A stretch of DNA of 64,000 nt from JAJDOD01 sp039024895 (lineage in GTDB: Bacteria; Pseudomonadota; Alphaproteobacteria; Rhodobacterales; Rhodobacteraceae). The stretch lies in contig JBCCPJ010000017.1 of assembly GCA_039024895.1 (NCBI GenBank), forward strand, positions 1 to 64,000. Reading direction: 5' to 3'. This document shows positions 50,356 through 59,574 of the stretch, in pieces; the stretch's first letter is position 1, and each line of letters begins with the position of its first letter. Position numbers and translations under genes: made by a program. The notes below the pieces were generated by a model, which was given only the letters and a program-made list of their open reading frames with translations, made no database searches and was not told the DNA's origin.

Positions 50356-51723
50356 ATGACAAACGAAACTTGGGGTGAGATCCGTAAGGGTCTTCTGTCT
50401 GCAGTCGGAAAGAACAATTATGTAAACTGGATTGAACCGCTTGAGCTTGCTGGCTTGAACGGTGGAGTTGCAACGTTTTTTGTACCGACAAATTTTATGG
50501 GAAACTTGGTGTCGCGCAATTTTGGCGACCAAATTCAGAAGGTTCTACGGAACGCGGGCGAAGCTGTATCGCGGGTGGAGTTTTCGGTTCCGTCGCAACC
50601 TAAGCCGAATGCGAAACGCGTACCTTCCGCGCACAGCGAAGACGAAAAGGCGAAACCGGTGATGGTATCTGGCACAGACGAGGTGCCGGGCGCCCCAATC
50701 GACAATCGCTTTACCTTCGATACCTTTGTTGTCGGCAAACCCAACGAGCTGGCCCACGCGGCCGCACGCCGTGTCGCCGAGGGTGGCCCTGCGACTTTCA
50801 ACCCGTTCTTCCTCTATGGTGGCGTCGGTTTGGGCAAGACACACTTGATGCACGCGATAGCTTGGGAACTTCGTAACCGTTCGCCCGAACTGACTGTCGT
50901 CTACCTCTCTGCCGAGCAGTTCATGTACCGTTTTGTACAAGCGCTGCGCGACAAAGACATGATCGCGTTCAAACAACTGTTCCGTTCGGTCGATGTGCTT
51001 ATGATTGACGATGTGCAATTCATCGCAGGCAAAGACGCGACCCAGGAAGAGTTCTTTCACACGTTCAACGCTTTGGTCGACCAGAACAAGCAGATCATCG
51101 TTAGCTCTGACCGCGCGCCGACGGACATCGACGGCATCGAAGACCGTATCGTCAGCCGCCTACAGTCCGGTTTGGTCGTTGATTTGCACCCAACGAACTA
51201 CGAGTTGCGCCTTGGCATTCTTCAACAGAAGGTGGAGCAATTCTCCGAGCAGTTTCCGAACCTGGAAATCCAGGACGGTGTGTTGGAGTTTCTGGCCCAT
51301 CGCATCTCCACAAACGTCCGTGTTCTCGAGGGGGCGTTGATGCGGCTTTTCGCTTTTGGTTCGCTCGTCGGGCGTGAAATCACGATGGAACTGACGCAAG
51401 ACTGTCTTGCCGATGTCATTCGACACAGCGACCGAAAGATCACCGTCGAGCAAATCCAGCGTAAAGTCAGCGAACACTATAACATCCGTCTTTCAGATCT
51501 GATTGGACCGAAACGCGTCCGCAACTTTGCGCGTCCACGTCAGGTGGCCATGTATCTGTCAAAGCAGATGACGACGCGGTCCCTACCGGAGATCGGACGT
51601 CGCTTTGGGGGGCGGGATCACACCACTGTCATGCACGGGGTTCGCAAGATCGAGGAGCTTATGCAACAGGACAGCCAGATCGCCGACGACCTGGAAATGT
51701 TGCGCCGCGCCCTGGAGGCCTGA
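50356..51723 (+). CDS. dnaA: Chromosomal replication initiator DnaA
   Basis: A 455-residue AAA+ ATPase that opens oriC. Domain I is WGEIRKGLLSAVGKNNYVNW (about 6-25), domain II a short linker, domain III has FDTFVVGKPNELAHAAARRV, Walker A GGVGLGKTHLMHAI and Walker B VLMIDDVQFIAG. The domain IV helix-turn-helix is GRRFGGRDHTTVMHGVRKIE near the C terminus. The start is ATG 50356; an upstream in-frame ATG at 50293 overlaps the rhodanese gene. I found no cluster of DnaA boxes in the flanks. Confidence 0.96.
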   Translation: MTNETWGEIRKGLLSAVGKNNYVNWIEPLELAGLNGGVATFFVPTNFMGNLVSRNFGDQIQKVLRNAGEAVSRVEFSVPSQPKPNAKRVPSAHSEDEKAKPVMVSGTDEVPGAPIDNRFTFDTFVVGKPNELAHAAARRVAEGGPATFNPFFLYGGVGLGKTHLMHAIAWELRNRSPELTVVYLSAEQFMYRFVQALRDKDMIAFKQLFRSVDVLMIDDVQFIAGKDATQEEFFHTFNALVDQNKQIIVSSDRAPTDIDGIEDRIVSRLQSGLVVDLHPTNYELRLGILQQKVEQFSEQFPNLEIQDGVLEFLAHRISTNVRVLEGALMRLFAFGSLVGREITMELTQDCLADVIRHSDRKITVEQIQRKVSEHYNIRLSDLIGPKRVRNFARPRQVAMYLSKQMTTRSLPEIGRRFGGRDHTTVMHGVRKIEELMQQDSQIADDLEMLRRALEA

Positions 51724-51724
51724 T

Positions 51725-52468
51725 CTGCTGACGGAGTTTCTTCCTTGGCTGGTCATCGCTGCGGTTATCATAGGCATTGCGAAGGGTGGGCTTGCGTCGG
51801 CTTCGGCGCTCGCCGTCCCGTTCCTTGCGATTGTTATGAGCCCAATCCAGGCTGCGGCGCTGGCTCTACCGGTTTTGCTTGTCACGGACGTTGCGGCGCT
51901 ATGGCTTTATCGTAAGGACTTCTCGAAAAGGAATGTCGCAATTCTATTGCCAGCGATGCTCGCTGGTATTGCTCTTGCGACAGTATTGGTGCCCTACACG
52001 CCTGAACCGATATTACTGGCTTTCACAGGTCTCATTGGGCTGTGGACGGTCGGACGCCGATGGTTTGGAAAGCATGCCCCAGCTCAGCAATCGCCGAAGG
52101 TGGCCCTCGGCCTCTTCTGGGGCACTGTCGCTGGCGTTACAACATTCATTACGCATTCGGGCGCACCGCCGACCCAAGCGTATCTGCTACCCCAAAACTT
52201 GCCGCGTCTGATTTTTGCTGGGACCATGGCGATCACATTTGCACTGGCAAACTTTGCGAAAATCCCAAGCTACTACGCGCTCGGGTATTTCGAAGGGCTT
52301 AACTGGGCGTTGATCGGTGGACTTGCCGTTGTTGGTATTGCCAGCACGTTCCTTGGCAGATGGATGGTGAAAGCGATGTCGGACAAGGTCTACATGCGCA
52401 TCATTGAAATGCTGCTTTTTGTCCTGTCCTGCATTCTCTTGACGAAAGCAGCTTTGACAGTTTCCTGA
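51725..52468 (+). CDS. TauE/SafE-family membrane protein with apparent CTG start
   Basis: About 247 residues forming 7-8 membrane helices of the TauE/SafE sulfite/anion exporter family (GIAKGGLASASALAVPFLAI near 18-37; GLFWGTVAGVTTFITHSGAP, HSGAP being characteristic; FEGLNWALIGGLAVVGIAST). The frame has no ATG, GTG or TTG upstream of the first helix. A GGAGG (51714-51718) lies 6 bases before CTG 51725 and 9 before CTG 51728, so one of these is the likely start, right after the dnaA stop. The anion exported is unknown. Confidence 0.8.
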   Translation: MLTEFLPWLVIAAVIIGIAKGGLASASALAVPFLAIVMSPIQAAALALPVLLVTDVAALWLYRKDFSKRNVAILLPAMLAGIALATVLVPYTPEPILLAFTGLIGLWTVGRRWFGKHAPAQQSPKVALGLFWGTVAGVTTFITHSGAPPTQAYLLPQNLPRLIFAGTMAITFALANFAKIPSYYALGYFEGLNWALIGGLAVVGIASTFLGRWMVKAMSDKVYMRIIEMLLFVLSCILLTKAALTVS

Positions 52469-52471
52469 AGC

Positions 52472-53929
52472 TCAGGCGCGTCGGCGTCTTGGCTGTCGCT
52501 TACGGCTCCCATGCTTCTCCATAACTTCAGCGGCTTGTGCTTTCAGTTCCGGATCGCGGCGCAGCGCAAAAATCTGTTCTTTTGCGAAGGCCGTCGCCTC
52601 CTTGTGGTCAACAATCGGGGAGGGATAGCCTGCCGCCATTGCTTCGACAGTGGTTAGCTCGTGGACCGACTTTCCCGGAATGCCGGCAAGCTCCGGGACC
52701 CAGCGGCGTGTGAAGTCACCCGTCGGGTCCTGATCCAACCCTTGCTTGGTCGGTGAGTAGACACGCACGGTATTGATACCTGTGACACCGGATTGCATTT
52801 GCACTTGTGGCCAGTGAATACCCGGCTCGTAGTCCGTGAAGAGCCGAGCAAGGACCTGCCCACTTTCGCGCCACGGCAACCATAGATCATAGGATGCGAA
52901 GGACACCAACATGGCGCGCATTCTGAAGTTCATCCACCCGTTTGCAGCAAGGTACCGCATACAGGCATCAACAAAAGGAAAACCGGTCAGTCCCTGCGCA
53001 TAGCGTTCCAGACGTTCCGGATTGCTCACTCTCAGCGCATCATAGGCTGAAATCATAGAACGATGTTCCAGGTCCGGCTCATCTTCCAGTTTCTGGCTGA
53101 AGTGACAGTGCCAGTGCAGGCGCCCCACGAATGAGTTTAGCGACTTGGGCCAGTATCCCCGCGCCTCTGATTCCGTGGCACGTAGCGCGCGTTGTCTTTC
53201 AACCGTCGCTTGATAAACCTCCCGCATCGACATCGACCCCCAAACAAGATGTGGCGAAATACGGGAACACCCGTCTTCACCCTCCACTGGTGTCGACATT
53301 TCTTTTTGATAGAACTCTCCGCGGTCTTCCAGGAAACTCCGCACCGTTTCCTTCGCAGCCGAACGTCCAGGCAATTGAAGCCATTCTAGTTTTGGATCCG
53401 GTTTTGGATCGGGAAGGGGATCCTTGACGTCGCTCACCCAGGTAATCGTGGCTGGTGCTGGAAGTACAGGCTCTTCCATCAACGTATCCCAGCGCTTTGC
53501 CCATCCATCTCGCTTTGTATTGCGGCCGCGTTCAATGCCGAACTGCCAGTACTCGACAAACGAAATGCCTTCCGCACCACACCAATTGCGCACTCGATTG
53601 TCCCGCACAAAACTCCATGCGTCGCCTGTCTCTTCATGGGCATGGAGCTGGAACTTGCCATGCTTTTTTCTGAGGTGTGAGAGGACATCCAGCACGTCAC
53701 CAACGCGCGTGACAAGCTGCCCTCCACGGCTCGAAATCTTGGCCACCAGACTTGCCAGCGCGCCGCGCATGAATTGATCTTGGCGACCGCTTCGTTCCGG
53801 CAGCTCCCAAAGTTCTGGCTCATAGATATAGAGCGGCAAGACCGGCCCGTGTTGCGCGGCTGCGGTTAAGGCAGCATGGTCCTCAAGACGGAAGTCACGT
53901 TTGAACCAGACGATTTGAACTTGGGTCAC
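52472..53929 (-). CDS. Photolyase/cryptochrome-family flavoprotein
   Basis: A 485-residue protein with an N-terminal photolyase antenna domain (IVWFKRDFRLEDHAALTAAA) and a C-terminal FAD domain (LTGFPFVDACMRYLAANGWM; NFRMRAMLVSFASYDLWLPW; DYEPGIHWPQVQMQSG). The final motif is usually WQW in class I photolyases and reads VQM here, so repair of cyclobutane dimers cannot be taken for granted. GTG 53929 with AAGG upstream is preferred to ATG 53974. It is on the opposite strand to its neighbours and splits dnaA from dnaN. Confidence 0.87.
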   Translation of the reverse strand: MTQVQIVWFKRDFRLEDHAALTAAAQHGPVLPLYIYEPELWELPERSGRQDQFMRGALASLVAKISSRGGQLVTRVGDVLDVLSHLRKKHGKFQLHAHEETGDAWSFVRDNRVRNWCGAEGISFVEYWQFGIERGRNTKRDGWAKRWDTLMEEPVLPAPATITWVSDVKDPLPDPKPDPKLEWLQLPGRSAAKETVRSFLEDRGEFYQKEMSTPVEGEDGCSRISPHLVWGSMSMREVYQATVERQRALRATESEARGYWPKSLNSFVGRLHWHCHFSQKLEDEPDLEHRSMISAYDALRVSNPERLERYAQGLTGFPFVDACMRYLAANGWMNFRMRAMLVSFASYDLWLPWRESGQVLARLFTDYEPGIHWPQVQMQSGVTGINTVRVYSPTKQGLDQDPTGDFTRRWVPELAGIPGKSVHELTTVEAMAAGYPSPIVDHKEATAFAKEQIFALRRDPELKAQAAEVMEKHGSRKRQPRRRRA

Positions 53930-54097
53930 AGCATTTGCCTTCAATTCGGTCACTCGGTGCAATCTAGAAGCCAAATTCCAACGTCCAGTGCACCGTCACT
54001 TGACCCCGTCAACGCTTGCGGAGAGATTCACGCAAGACCATTGCACGTGGGTGAAAAACCGATAGGTTTGATGCCCCGGGATAGACGGAGCGAGCTG

Positions 54098-55216
54098 ATG
54101 GAATTCTCGATCGAGCGGGCGGCCCTTTTGAAGGCGGTCGCACAGGCGCAGTCGGTTGTCGAGCGGCGAAATACAATCCCGATCCTTGCTAATGTTCTCA
54201 TTGAAGCCGAGGGCGATGTTGTAAGTTTTCGGGCAACCGACCTCGACATTGAAGTGGTCGATCAAGCGCCTGCGAAAGTTAGCCGCTCTGGATCGACGAC
54301 CGTCAGCGCGGTCACGTTTCACGAAATTGTCCGCAAGCTGCCGGATGGTGCTTTGGTGACCATCATTGACGACGGTGCCAGCGGGCGTCTGTCTGTGGAA
54401 GCTGGTCGTTCGAACTTTTCGCTCGCAACGCTGCCTCGGGAAGATTTCCCGGTGATGGCAAGTTCAGAGTATGAAGCGAATTTCGCGGCGCCAGCACCAG
54501 TTTTGAGGCGCCTCTTCGACAAATCGAAATTTGCAATCTCCACTGAAGAGACGCGGTACTATCTGAATGGCGTCTACATGCACGTGTCAGATTCCGATGG
54601 AAAGCAGGTGCTTCGTTGTGTGGCCACGGACGGCCACAGGCTCGCTCGGATCGATGCGGACCTGCCCGAGGGGGCGGGTAACATGCCCGGTGTCATCGTG
54701 CCGAGAAAAACTGTGGGCGAGTTGCGCAAGCTCCTGGAGGATGACGAAGCCGAGATCGCGGTGAGTGTATCCGAGACCAAAGTGCGTTTTGCCACGCCGG
54801 GGATCACGCTCACATCGAAAGTCATCGACGGGACGTTTCCAGATTACACGCGCGTAATTCCGGGCGGGAATACGCGCCGCCTCGAGGTGGATGCATCCGA
54901 TTTTGCGCAAGCCGTCGATCGCGTCGCGACGGTCAGTTCCGAGCGGTCACGCGCCGTCAAACTGGCACTTGACGAAGACCGCTTGATCCTTTCCGTCAAC
55001 GCGCCAGACAGCGGTGCCGCAGAAGAAGAGCTGGGTGTTGCCTATCAGGCAGATCCCTTGGAAATCGGCTTCAACGCAAAGTACCTCCTAGAGATCGCCA
55101 GCCAAGTTGATCGCGAAAACGCTGTATTTCTGTTCAACTCTTCCGGCGACCCCACGTTGATGCGCGAAGGCAATGACGAAAGCGCTGTATATGTCGTCAT
55201 GCCAATGCGCGTTTGA
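54098..55216 (+). CDS. dnaN: DNA polymerase III sliding clamp (beta subunit)
   Basis: A 372-residue processivity clamp. It has the N-terminal MEFSIERAALLKAVAQAQSV, VVERRNTIPILANVLIEAEG and the central LRCVATDGHRLARIDADLP, ending in the family C terminus VVMPMRV, which forms part of the protein-binding pocket. ATG 54098 has CGGAG seven bases upstream; a longer in-frame reading to 53876 lies opposite the photolyase and is rejected. It overlaps recF as TTGA. Confidence 0.97.
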   Translation: MEFSIERAALLKAVAQAQSVVERRNTIPILANVLIEAEGDVVSFRATDLDIEVVDQAPAKVSRSGSTTVSAVTFHEIVRKLPDGALVTIIDDGASGRLSVEAGRSNFSLATLPREDFPVMASSEYEANFAAPAPVLRRLFDKSKFAISTEETRYYLNGVYMHVSDSDGKQVLRCVATDGHRLARIDADLPEGAGNMPGVIVPRKTVGELRKLLEDDEAEIAVSVSETKVRFATPGITLTSKVIDGTFPDYTRVIPGGNTRRLEVDASDFAQAVDRVATVSSERSRAVKLALDEDRLILSVNAPDSGAAEEELGVAYQADPLEIGFNAKYLLEIASQVDRENAVFLFNSSGDPTLMREGNDESAVYVVMPMRV

Positions 55217-56319
55217 CGTCTGTCGTTGAACTCACAGTCTCTCATCTAAGGTCTCATCGTCGGACGACGTTAAACCTGGATGGGCGCCCGGTTGCCTTGT
55301 TTGGACCCAACGGGGCAGGCAAGACCAACATACTCGAAGCGGTGTCGTTATTATCCCCAGGCCGGGGCCTCAGACGCTCCAACGCCGATGATCTCATGCG
55401 TCGGCAAGAGGCGCTGGGCTGGCGCGTGTCCGCAGTTATTCGCGCTGGTGGTAAGATGCATGAAATCACTACGGACGCGGAGCCGGGCAAGTCCCGGGAC
55501 GTCTACATCGATGAAAAGTCAGCGCCGCAAATCTCCCTTGGACAAATAGCGCGCATGGTATGGCTGATCCCTTCGATGGATCGTCTTTGGATCGAAGGGG
55601 CGGACGGTCGGCGTCGGTTTCTTGATCGTATCGCGATGAGCTTTATCCCATCCCATGCCAAGGCTGTGCTCGCCTATGAAAAGGCGATGCGCGAACGCAA
55701 CCGGCTGCTGAAGGATATGGTGCGCGACGCCCATTGGTATGTTGCGCTTGAAAAACAAATGGCGGGAAGTGCTGTAGAGGTTATGCAGAACCGGGCTTCG
55801 TCCGTCTCGCGTATCCATGCCGCGCAGGGTTCGGCGGAGACCGCATTTCCTGCCGCGGACCTTGATCTAGTACACCCCGACCGGGCACTGCCGGATGAGG
55901 AAGCGGATCTTGTTGAGGCATTTGCAGAAAATCGATCTGCTGACATTCGTGCAGGACGCACGCTTATTGGGCCGCACAGGATCGATCTTTCGTCTCATTA
56001 CGCAGAAAAAGGCGTCGCTGCCGCACAATGCTCAACGGGCGAGCAAAAGGCACTGCTGATATCGCTCGTTCTATCGAATGCGCGCGCTTTGAAGGAAGAT
56101 ACCGGCGCGCCGCCCATCATCTTACTGGACGAGGTCTCCGCACATCTTGACCAGGATCGAAGGGCGGCGCTCTACGACGAGATATGTGCCCTAGGCGCGC
56201 AAGCTTGGATGACCGGGACAGGAAGCGAGTTGTTTGCGGAGCTCGAAGAAAGGGCCCAGCTTTTTGAAGTTACTGATCATCATGGGGAAAGCCGCGTCGA
56301 ACAGGTTAATCTGTCGTGA
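55213..56319 (+). CDS. recF: DNA replication and repair protein RecF
   Basis: A 368-residue SMC-like ATPase that loads RecA at gaps. The Walker A motif is ALFGPNGAGKTNILEAV (about 28-44), the signature loop is STGEQKALLISLVLSNARAL and Walker B PIILLDEVSAHLDQDRR. The start is TTG 55213, forming a TTGA overlap with the dnaN stop, so translation is coupled. It overlaps the LysE gene downstream as GTGA. Confidence 0.94.
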   Translation: MTSVVELTVSHLRSHRRTTLNLDGRPVALFGPNGAGKTNILEAVSLLSPGRGLRRSNADDLMRRQEALGWRVSAVIRAGGKMHEITTDAEPGKSRDVYIDEKSAPQISLGQIARMVWLIPSMDRLWIEGADGRRRFLDRIAMSFIPSHAKAVLAYEKAMRERNRLLKDMVRDAHWYVALEKQMAGSAVEVMQNRASSVSRIHAAQGSAETAFPAADLDLVHPDRALPDEEADLVEAFAENRSADIRAGRTLIGPHRIDLSSHYAEKGVAAAQCSTGEQKALLISLVLSNARALKEDTGAPPIILLDEVSAHLDQDRRAALYDEICALGAQAWMTGTGSELFAELEERAQLFEVTDHHGESRVEQVNLS

Positions 56320-56936
56320 CAATAACGCTAGCCGATGCCGCACTTTATATTGCCGCGCTCTTTGTCCTCTTTCTGACGCCCGGCCCGGTTTGGGTGGCCT
56401 TGATCGCGCGCGGCATTTCCGGTGGCTTTCACGCTGCGTGGCCGCTGGCCCTCGGTGTCGTTGTGGGGGACGTTATTTGGCCGCTTCTGGCGATCCTTGG
56501 CGTCACCTGGATTTTGTCCGTTTTCGAGAACTTCATTCTCGTTTTGCGTTGGGTGGCTTGCATCACTTTCGTTGTTATGGGCTGGTTGGTCATTAAGCAT
56601 CGGCACAGGACAATCGCTTCCGACAGTCGCCTCACGCGCCCAGGAATGTGGGCGGGATTTCTCGCCGGCCTGATCGTCATTCTGGGCAACCCAAAAGCGA
56701 TCTTATTCTATATGGGCGTGCTTCCAGGTTTCTTTGATCTGGCTCAGCTTACATGGCTCGATATTGCCGCTATCTGCGCAATGTCGATGCTTGTCCCTCT
56801 GGTGGGCAACCTGATTCTCTCTGTTTTCATCGATCGCGCTCGGCGCGTTCTCCGATCCCCGACGGCGCTTTCCCGAACAAATCTGGTTGCGGGCATTCTG
56901 CTTATCTGCGTCGGAATCATCATCCCCTTCACTTAG
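56316..56936 (+). CDS. LysE-family transporter
   Basis: A 206-residue inner membrane exporter with about six helices. The N-terminal ALYIAALFVLFLTPGPVWVA (about 8-27), with the TPGP motif, and GNPKAILFYMGVLPGFFDLA (about 126-145) are the RhtB/LysE family signatures. Such proteins export amino acids or their derivatives. The start is GTG 56316 in a GTGA overlap with recF. The substrate is unknown. Confidence 0.88.
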   Translation: MTITLADAALYIAALFVLFLTPGPVWVALIARGISGGFHAAWPLALGVVVGDVIWPLLAILGVTWILSVFENFILVLRWVACITFVVMGWLVIKHRHRTIASDSRLTRPGMWAGFLAGLIVILGNPKAILFYMGVLPGFFDLAQLTWLDIAAICAMSMLVPLVGNLILSVFIDRARRVLRSPTALSRTNLVAGILLICVGIIIPFT

Positions 56937-56939
56937 AGT

Positions 56940-56985
56940 TTGCCAGCAACCCAAAATTGGTTATATAATATTACCAATTATAGGA
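56940..56985 (+). promoter_or_regulatory. glcDEF promoter overlapped by a GntR-type palindrome
   Basis: TTGCCA (56940-56945) and TATAAT (56964-56969) are 18 bases apart. Over the -10 lies a 25-base near-palindrome with arms AATTGGT (56955-56961) and ACCAATT (56973-56979); inside it only one base pair besides the centre (56967) mismatches. TTGGT/ACCAA arms are typical of FadR/PdhR/GlcC-type GntR regulators. A repressor bound here would block RNA polymerase. AGGAG at 56982-56986 precedes glcD. Confidence 0.7.
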
Positions 56986-56993
56986 GCACGCCC

Positions 56994-58442
56994 ATGGAAA
57001 TGCCCGCGCCGTCACCTGAGATACTTGCGCGAAAGCCACGTATCGTCAGCAGATTGTCTGGGGTCCTGCCCGAGGGTGCCGTAATCTCTGACGAGGCGGA
57101 AACCCGGGCTTACGAGTGCGACGGCCTCACGGCATACACATGCCCTCCCCTTTGCGCCGTCTTGCCGTCGACGACGGAAGAGGTTTCTGAAGTCTTAAAG
57201 ATCTGCCATGCGGAGGGCGTACCGGTCGTGCCCCGCGGCTCGGGCACATCACTCGCCGGGGGCGCGCTACCCACAGCCGACTCGGTCATACTGGGCATAG
57301 CGCGCATGAATGATGTTCTCGACATTAGCTACGATGATCGAACGATACGGGTGCAAACCGGTCGTACAAATCTCTCCGTAACGGGTGCAATCGAGGATGA
57401 CGGCTTTTTCTACGCCCCTGATCCGTCTTCACAACTGGCCTGCGCGATTGCTGGCAACATCGCAATGAACTCCGGTGGGGCTCACTGTCTCAAATACGGT
57501 GTTACGACCAATAATCTGCTTGGCGTCAAAATGGTCATGATGGACGGCACCATCGTCACAATTGGCGGCGCGCATATGGATGCGGCTGGCTACGACTGGC
57601 TGGGCGTCATCTGTGGTTCGGAAGGCCAGCTTGGTGTCGTCACGGAAGCAACGTTGCGCATTTTGCCAAAACCAGAAGGCGCGCGCCCGGTTTTGATCGG
57701 CTATCGGTCAGCCGAAATTGCTGGCGCCTGCGTATCCGATATTATTAAAGCCGGTGTCTTACCAGTTGCCATCGAATACATGGACCGAAAGGTCATCGAA
57801 GTGGTCGAGGATCACGCAAAGGCTGGCTACCCCGATTGCGAAGCGCTTCTCATCGTCGAAGTGGAGGGAGCCCCGGAAGAGATTGATGCCCAGCTTGGCA
57901 TCATCAAGCAGATTGCACGCCGCCACCACCCGGTCGAGTTGCGGGAAGCGGGTGATGCCGACGAAGCTGCACGCATCTGGCTTGGACGGAAAAGTGCTTT
58001 TGGCGCCATGGGTCAAATCAATGACTACATGTGCCTGGATGGCACGATCCCGGTTTCGGAACTTCCGTTTGTATTACGACGCATTGGCGAGCTTTCCGAT
58101 GAATACGGACTTGCTGTTGGCAATGTCTTCCACGCGGGCGACGGCAATATGCATCCGCTGATCCTGTTCGATGCCAATAAGCCAGGCGACCTTGAAACCT
58201 GTGAAGCGCTTGGCGCAGACATTTTGAAGCTTTGCGTCGAAGTTGGCGGGTGCCTCACGGGCGAACATGGCGTTGGCATAGAGAAGAGAGACCTGATGGA
58301 CGTACAATTCGCTCCGGCCGACATGGAAGCTCAAATGCGGATCAAAGACGTATTTGACCCGGCTTGGCTGCTAAACCCGGCAAAAGTGTTCCCGCTGCAC
58401 ATTTCCGCCTCGCGCAGGGAAAAAATGGGACACGCCGCCTAA
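56994..58442 (+). CDS. glcD: Glycolate oxidase subunit GlcD (FAD subunit)
   Basis: A 482-residue FAD-linked oxidase subunit that oxidises glycolate to glyoxylate with GlcE and GlcF. The N-terminal FAD domain of the vanillyl-alcohol oxidase type has VPVVPRGSGTSLAGGALPTA (about 76-95), MNSGGAHCLKYGVT and GSEGQLGVVTEATLRILP. The C-terminal domain has GNVFHAGDGNMHPLILFD and GGCLTGEHGVGIEKRDLM. ATG 56994 has a good Shine-Dalgarno; it is the first gene of the glc operon. Confidence 0.95.
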   Translation: MEMPAPSPEILARKPRIVSRLSGVLPEGAVISDEAETRAYECDGLTAYTCPPLCAVLPSTTEEVSEVLKICHAEGVPVVPRGSGTSLAGGALPTADSVILGIARMNDVLDISYDDRTIRVQTGRTNLSVTGAIEDDGFFYAPDPSSQLACAIAGNIAMNSGGAHCLKYGVTTNNLLGVKMVMMDGTIVTIGGAHMDAAGYDWLGVICGSEGQLGVVTEATLRILPKPEGARPVLIGYRSAEIAGACVSDIIKAGVLPVAIEYMDRKVIEVVEDHAKAGYPDCEALLIVEVEGAPEEIDAQLGIIKQIARRHHPVELREAGDADEAARIWLGRKSAFGAMGQINDYMCLDGTIPVSELPFVLRRIGELSDEYGLAVGNVFHAGDGNMHPLILFDANKPGDLETCEALGADILKLCVEVGGCLTGEHGVGIEKRDLMDVQFAPADMEAQMRIKDVFDPAWLLNPAKVFPLHISASRREKMGHAA

Positions 58443-58446
58443 GCCG

Positions 58447-59574
58447 ATGCTTGCACCCGATACAGAAGAACTACTTGCCGAGGCAATTGCGTCCGCCGAG
58501 ACGCCGTTGAGCATCTGTGGGGGGACCACGCAGGGCATCTCGACCGATGGAAACCCACTTTCGACCGCGAACCTATCCGGGATTGTCCTCTATGATCCCG
58601 GTGCCCTCACACTGATTGCCAAAGCGGGTACGCCTGTTGCGGAAATCGAGGAAGCGCTCGCAGCGGAAAAACAGTTACTTGCTTTCGAACCGATGGATTA
58701 CCGAACGCTTCTCGGGACGGAAGGTACTCCAACGATTGGTGGTGTTGTCGCCAGCAATAGCTCCGGTTCGCGCCGCGTACAGGCGGGCGCATGCCGCGAT
58801 TACCTTCTGGGCGTGCGTTTCGTCGATGGCGAAGGTTCGATTATTAAGAACGGCGGCCGCGTGATGAAGAACGTGACAGGGTACGATGTGGCCCGCCTTA
58901 TGTGCGGTGCCTATGGGACGTTGGGCGTTCTGACTGAAGTTGGTTTCAAAGTCCTGCCCGCGTCGGAGACGACATCTACGCTTGTTTACCATGACCTAGA
59001 TTGGAGTGAGACGGCGGCGGCTTTTGCGGCTGCCATGTCCTCACCTTTTGAAGTTTCCGGTGCTGCGCGCCTTCCAACGGGCGCCTTTGAGACTCAACAC
59101 GCTTGCGTCTTGATCCGATTGAGCGGCTTTACAGATTCAGTTGCGTACCGTTGTCGAAAGCTGTCAGACCTGCTCGAGACAGTTGTCGGTCGTCCACCCG
59201 AACAGATCCTTTCTGGGCCTGAAGTCAACGACGGCCTTTGGAAGAAGGTCAGAGATGTCGAGGCCTTTGCGGGCATGGATGCAGACATCTGGCATATCTC
59301 GATGAGGCTAACCGAGCTTTCTAAACTTAAACCTTTGGGCAAGCTAGACGACTTCGTTTTTGATTGGGCTGGCGGCCGTGTTTGGGCGAAGGTTGCGCCA
59401 GGCACTGACGTTCGCGCGCTTCTTGCCCCGTTTGAGGGGCACGCAACTCTTGTAAAGGGTGGGACAAACTTGCCGCGGTTTCATCCTGAGACCGAGGTTT
59501 TGGCCAAAATGGCGGGTGCCTTGCGCTCGAAATACGATCCAAAAGGCATTCTAAACCCGAGGTTAATGGGCTGA
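58447..59574 (+). CDS. glcE: Glycolate oxidase subunit GlcE (FAD-binding)
   Basis: A 375-residue second FAD-binding subunit, shorter and more diverged than GlcD. It has LSICGGTTQGISTDGNPLST (about 19-38), GGVVASNSSGSRRVQAGACR (about 98-117), KNVTGYDVARLMCGAYGTLG and a GlcE-type C terminus (LRSKYDPKGILNPRLMG). It lies four bases after glcD and ends in a TGATG overlap with glcF, so the three genes are cotranslated. Confidence 0.94.
   Translation: MLAPDTEELLAEAIASAETPLSICGGTTQGISTDGNPLSTANLSGIVLYDPGALTLIAKAGTPVAEIEEALAAEKQLLAFEPMDYRTLLGTEGTPTIGGVVASNSSGSRRVQAGACRDYLLGVRFVDGEGSIIKNGGRVMKNVTGYDVARLMCGAYGTLGVLTEVGFKVLPASETTSTLVYHDLDWSETAAAFAAAMSSPFEVSGAARLPTGAFETQHACVLIRLSGFTDSVAYRCRKLSDLLETVVGRPPEQILSGPEVNDGLWKKVRDVEAFAGMDADIWHISMRLTELSKLKPLGKLDDFVFDWAGGRVWAKVAPGTDVRALLAPFEGHATLVKGGTNLPRFHPETEVLAKMAGALRSKYDPKGILNPRLMG

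Noticed and set aside
53876..54097. Extended start for dnaN
   Set aside because: The added residues lie opposite the photolyase gene and have no clamp similarity, while ATG 54098 has a Shine-Dalgarno and the standard N terminus.
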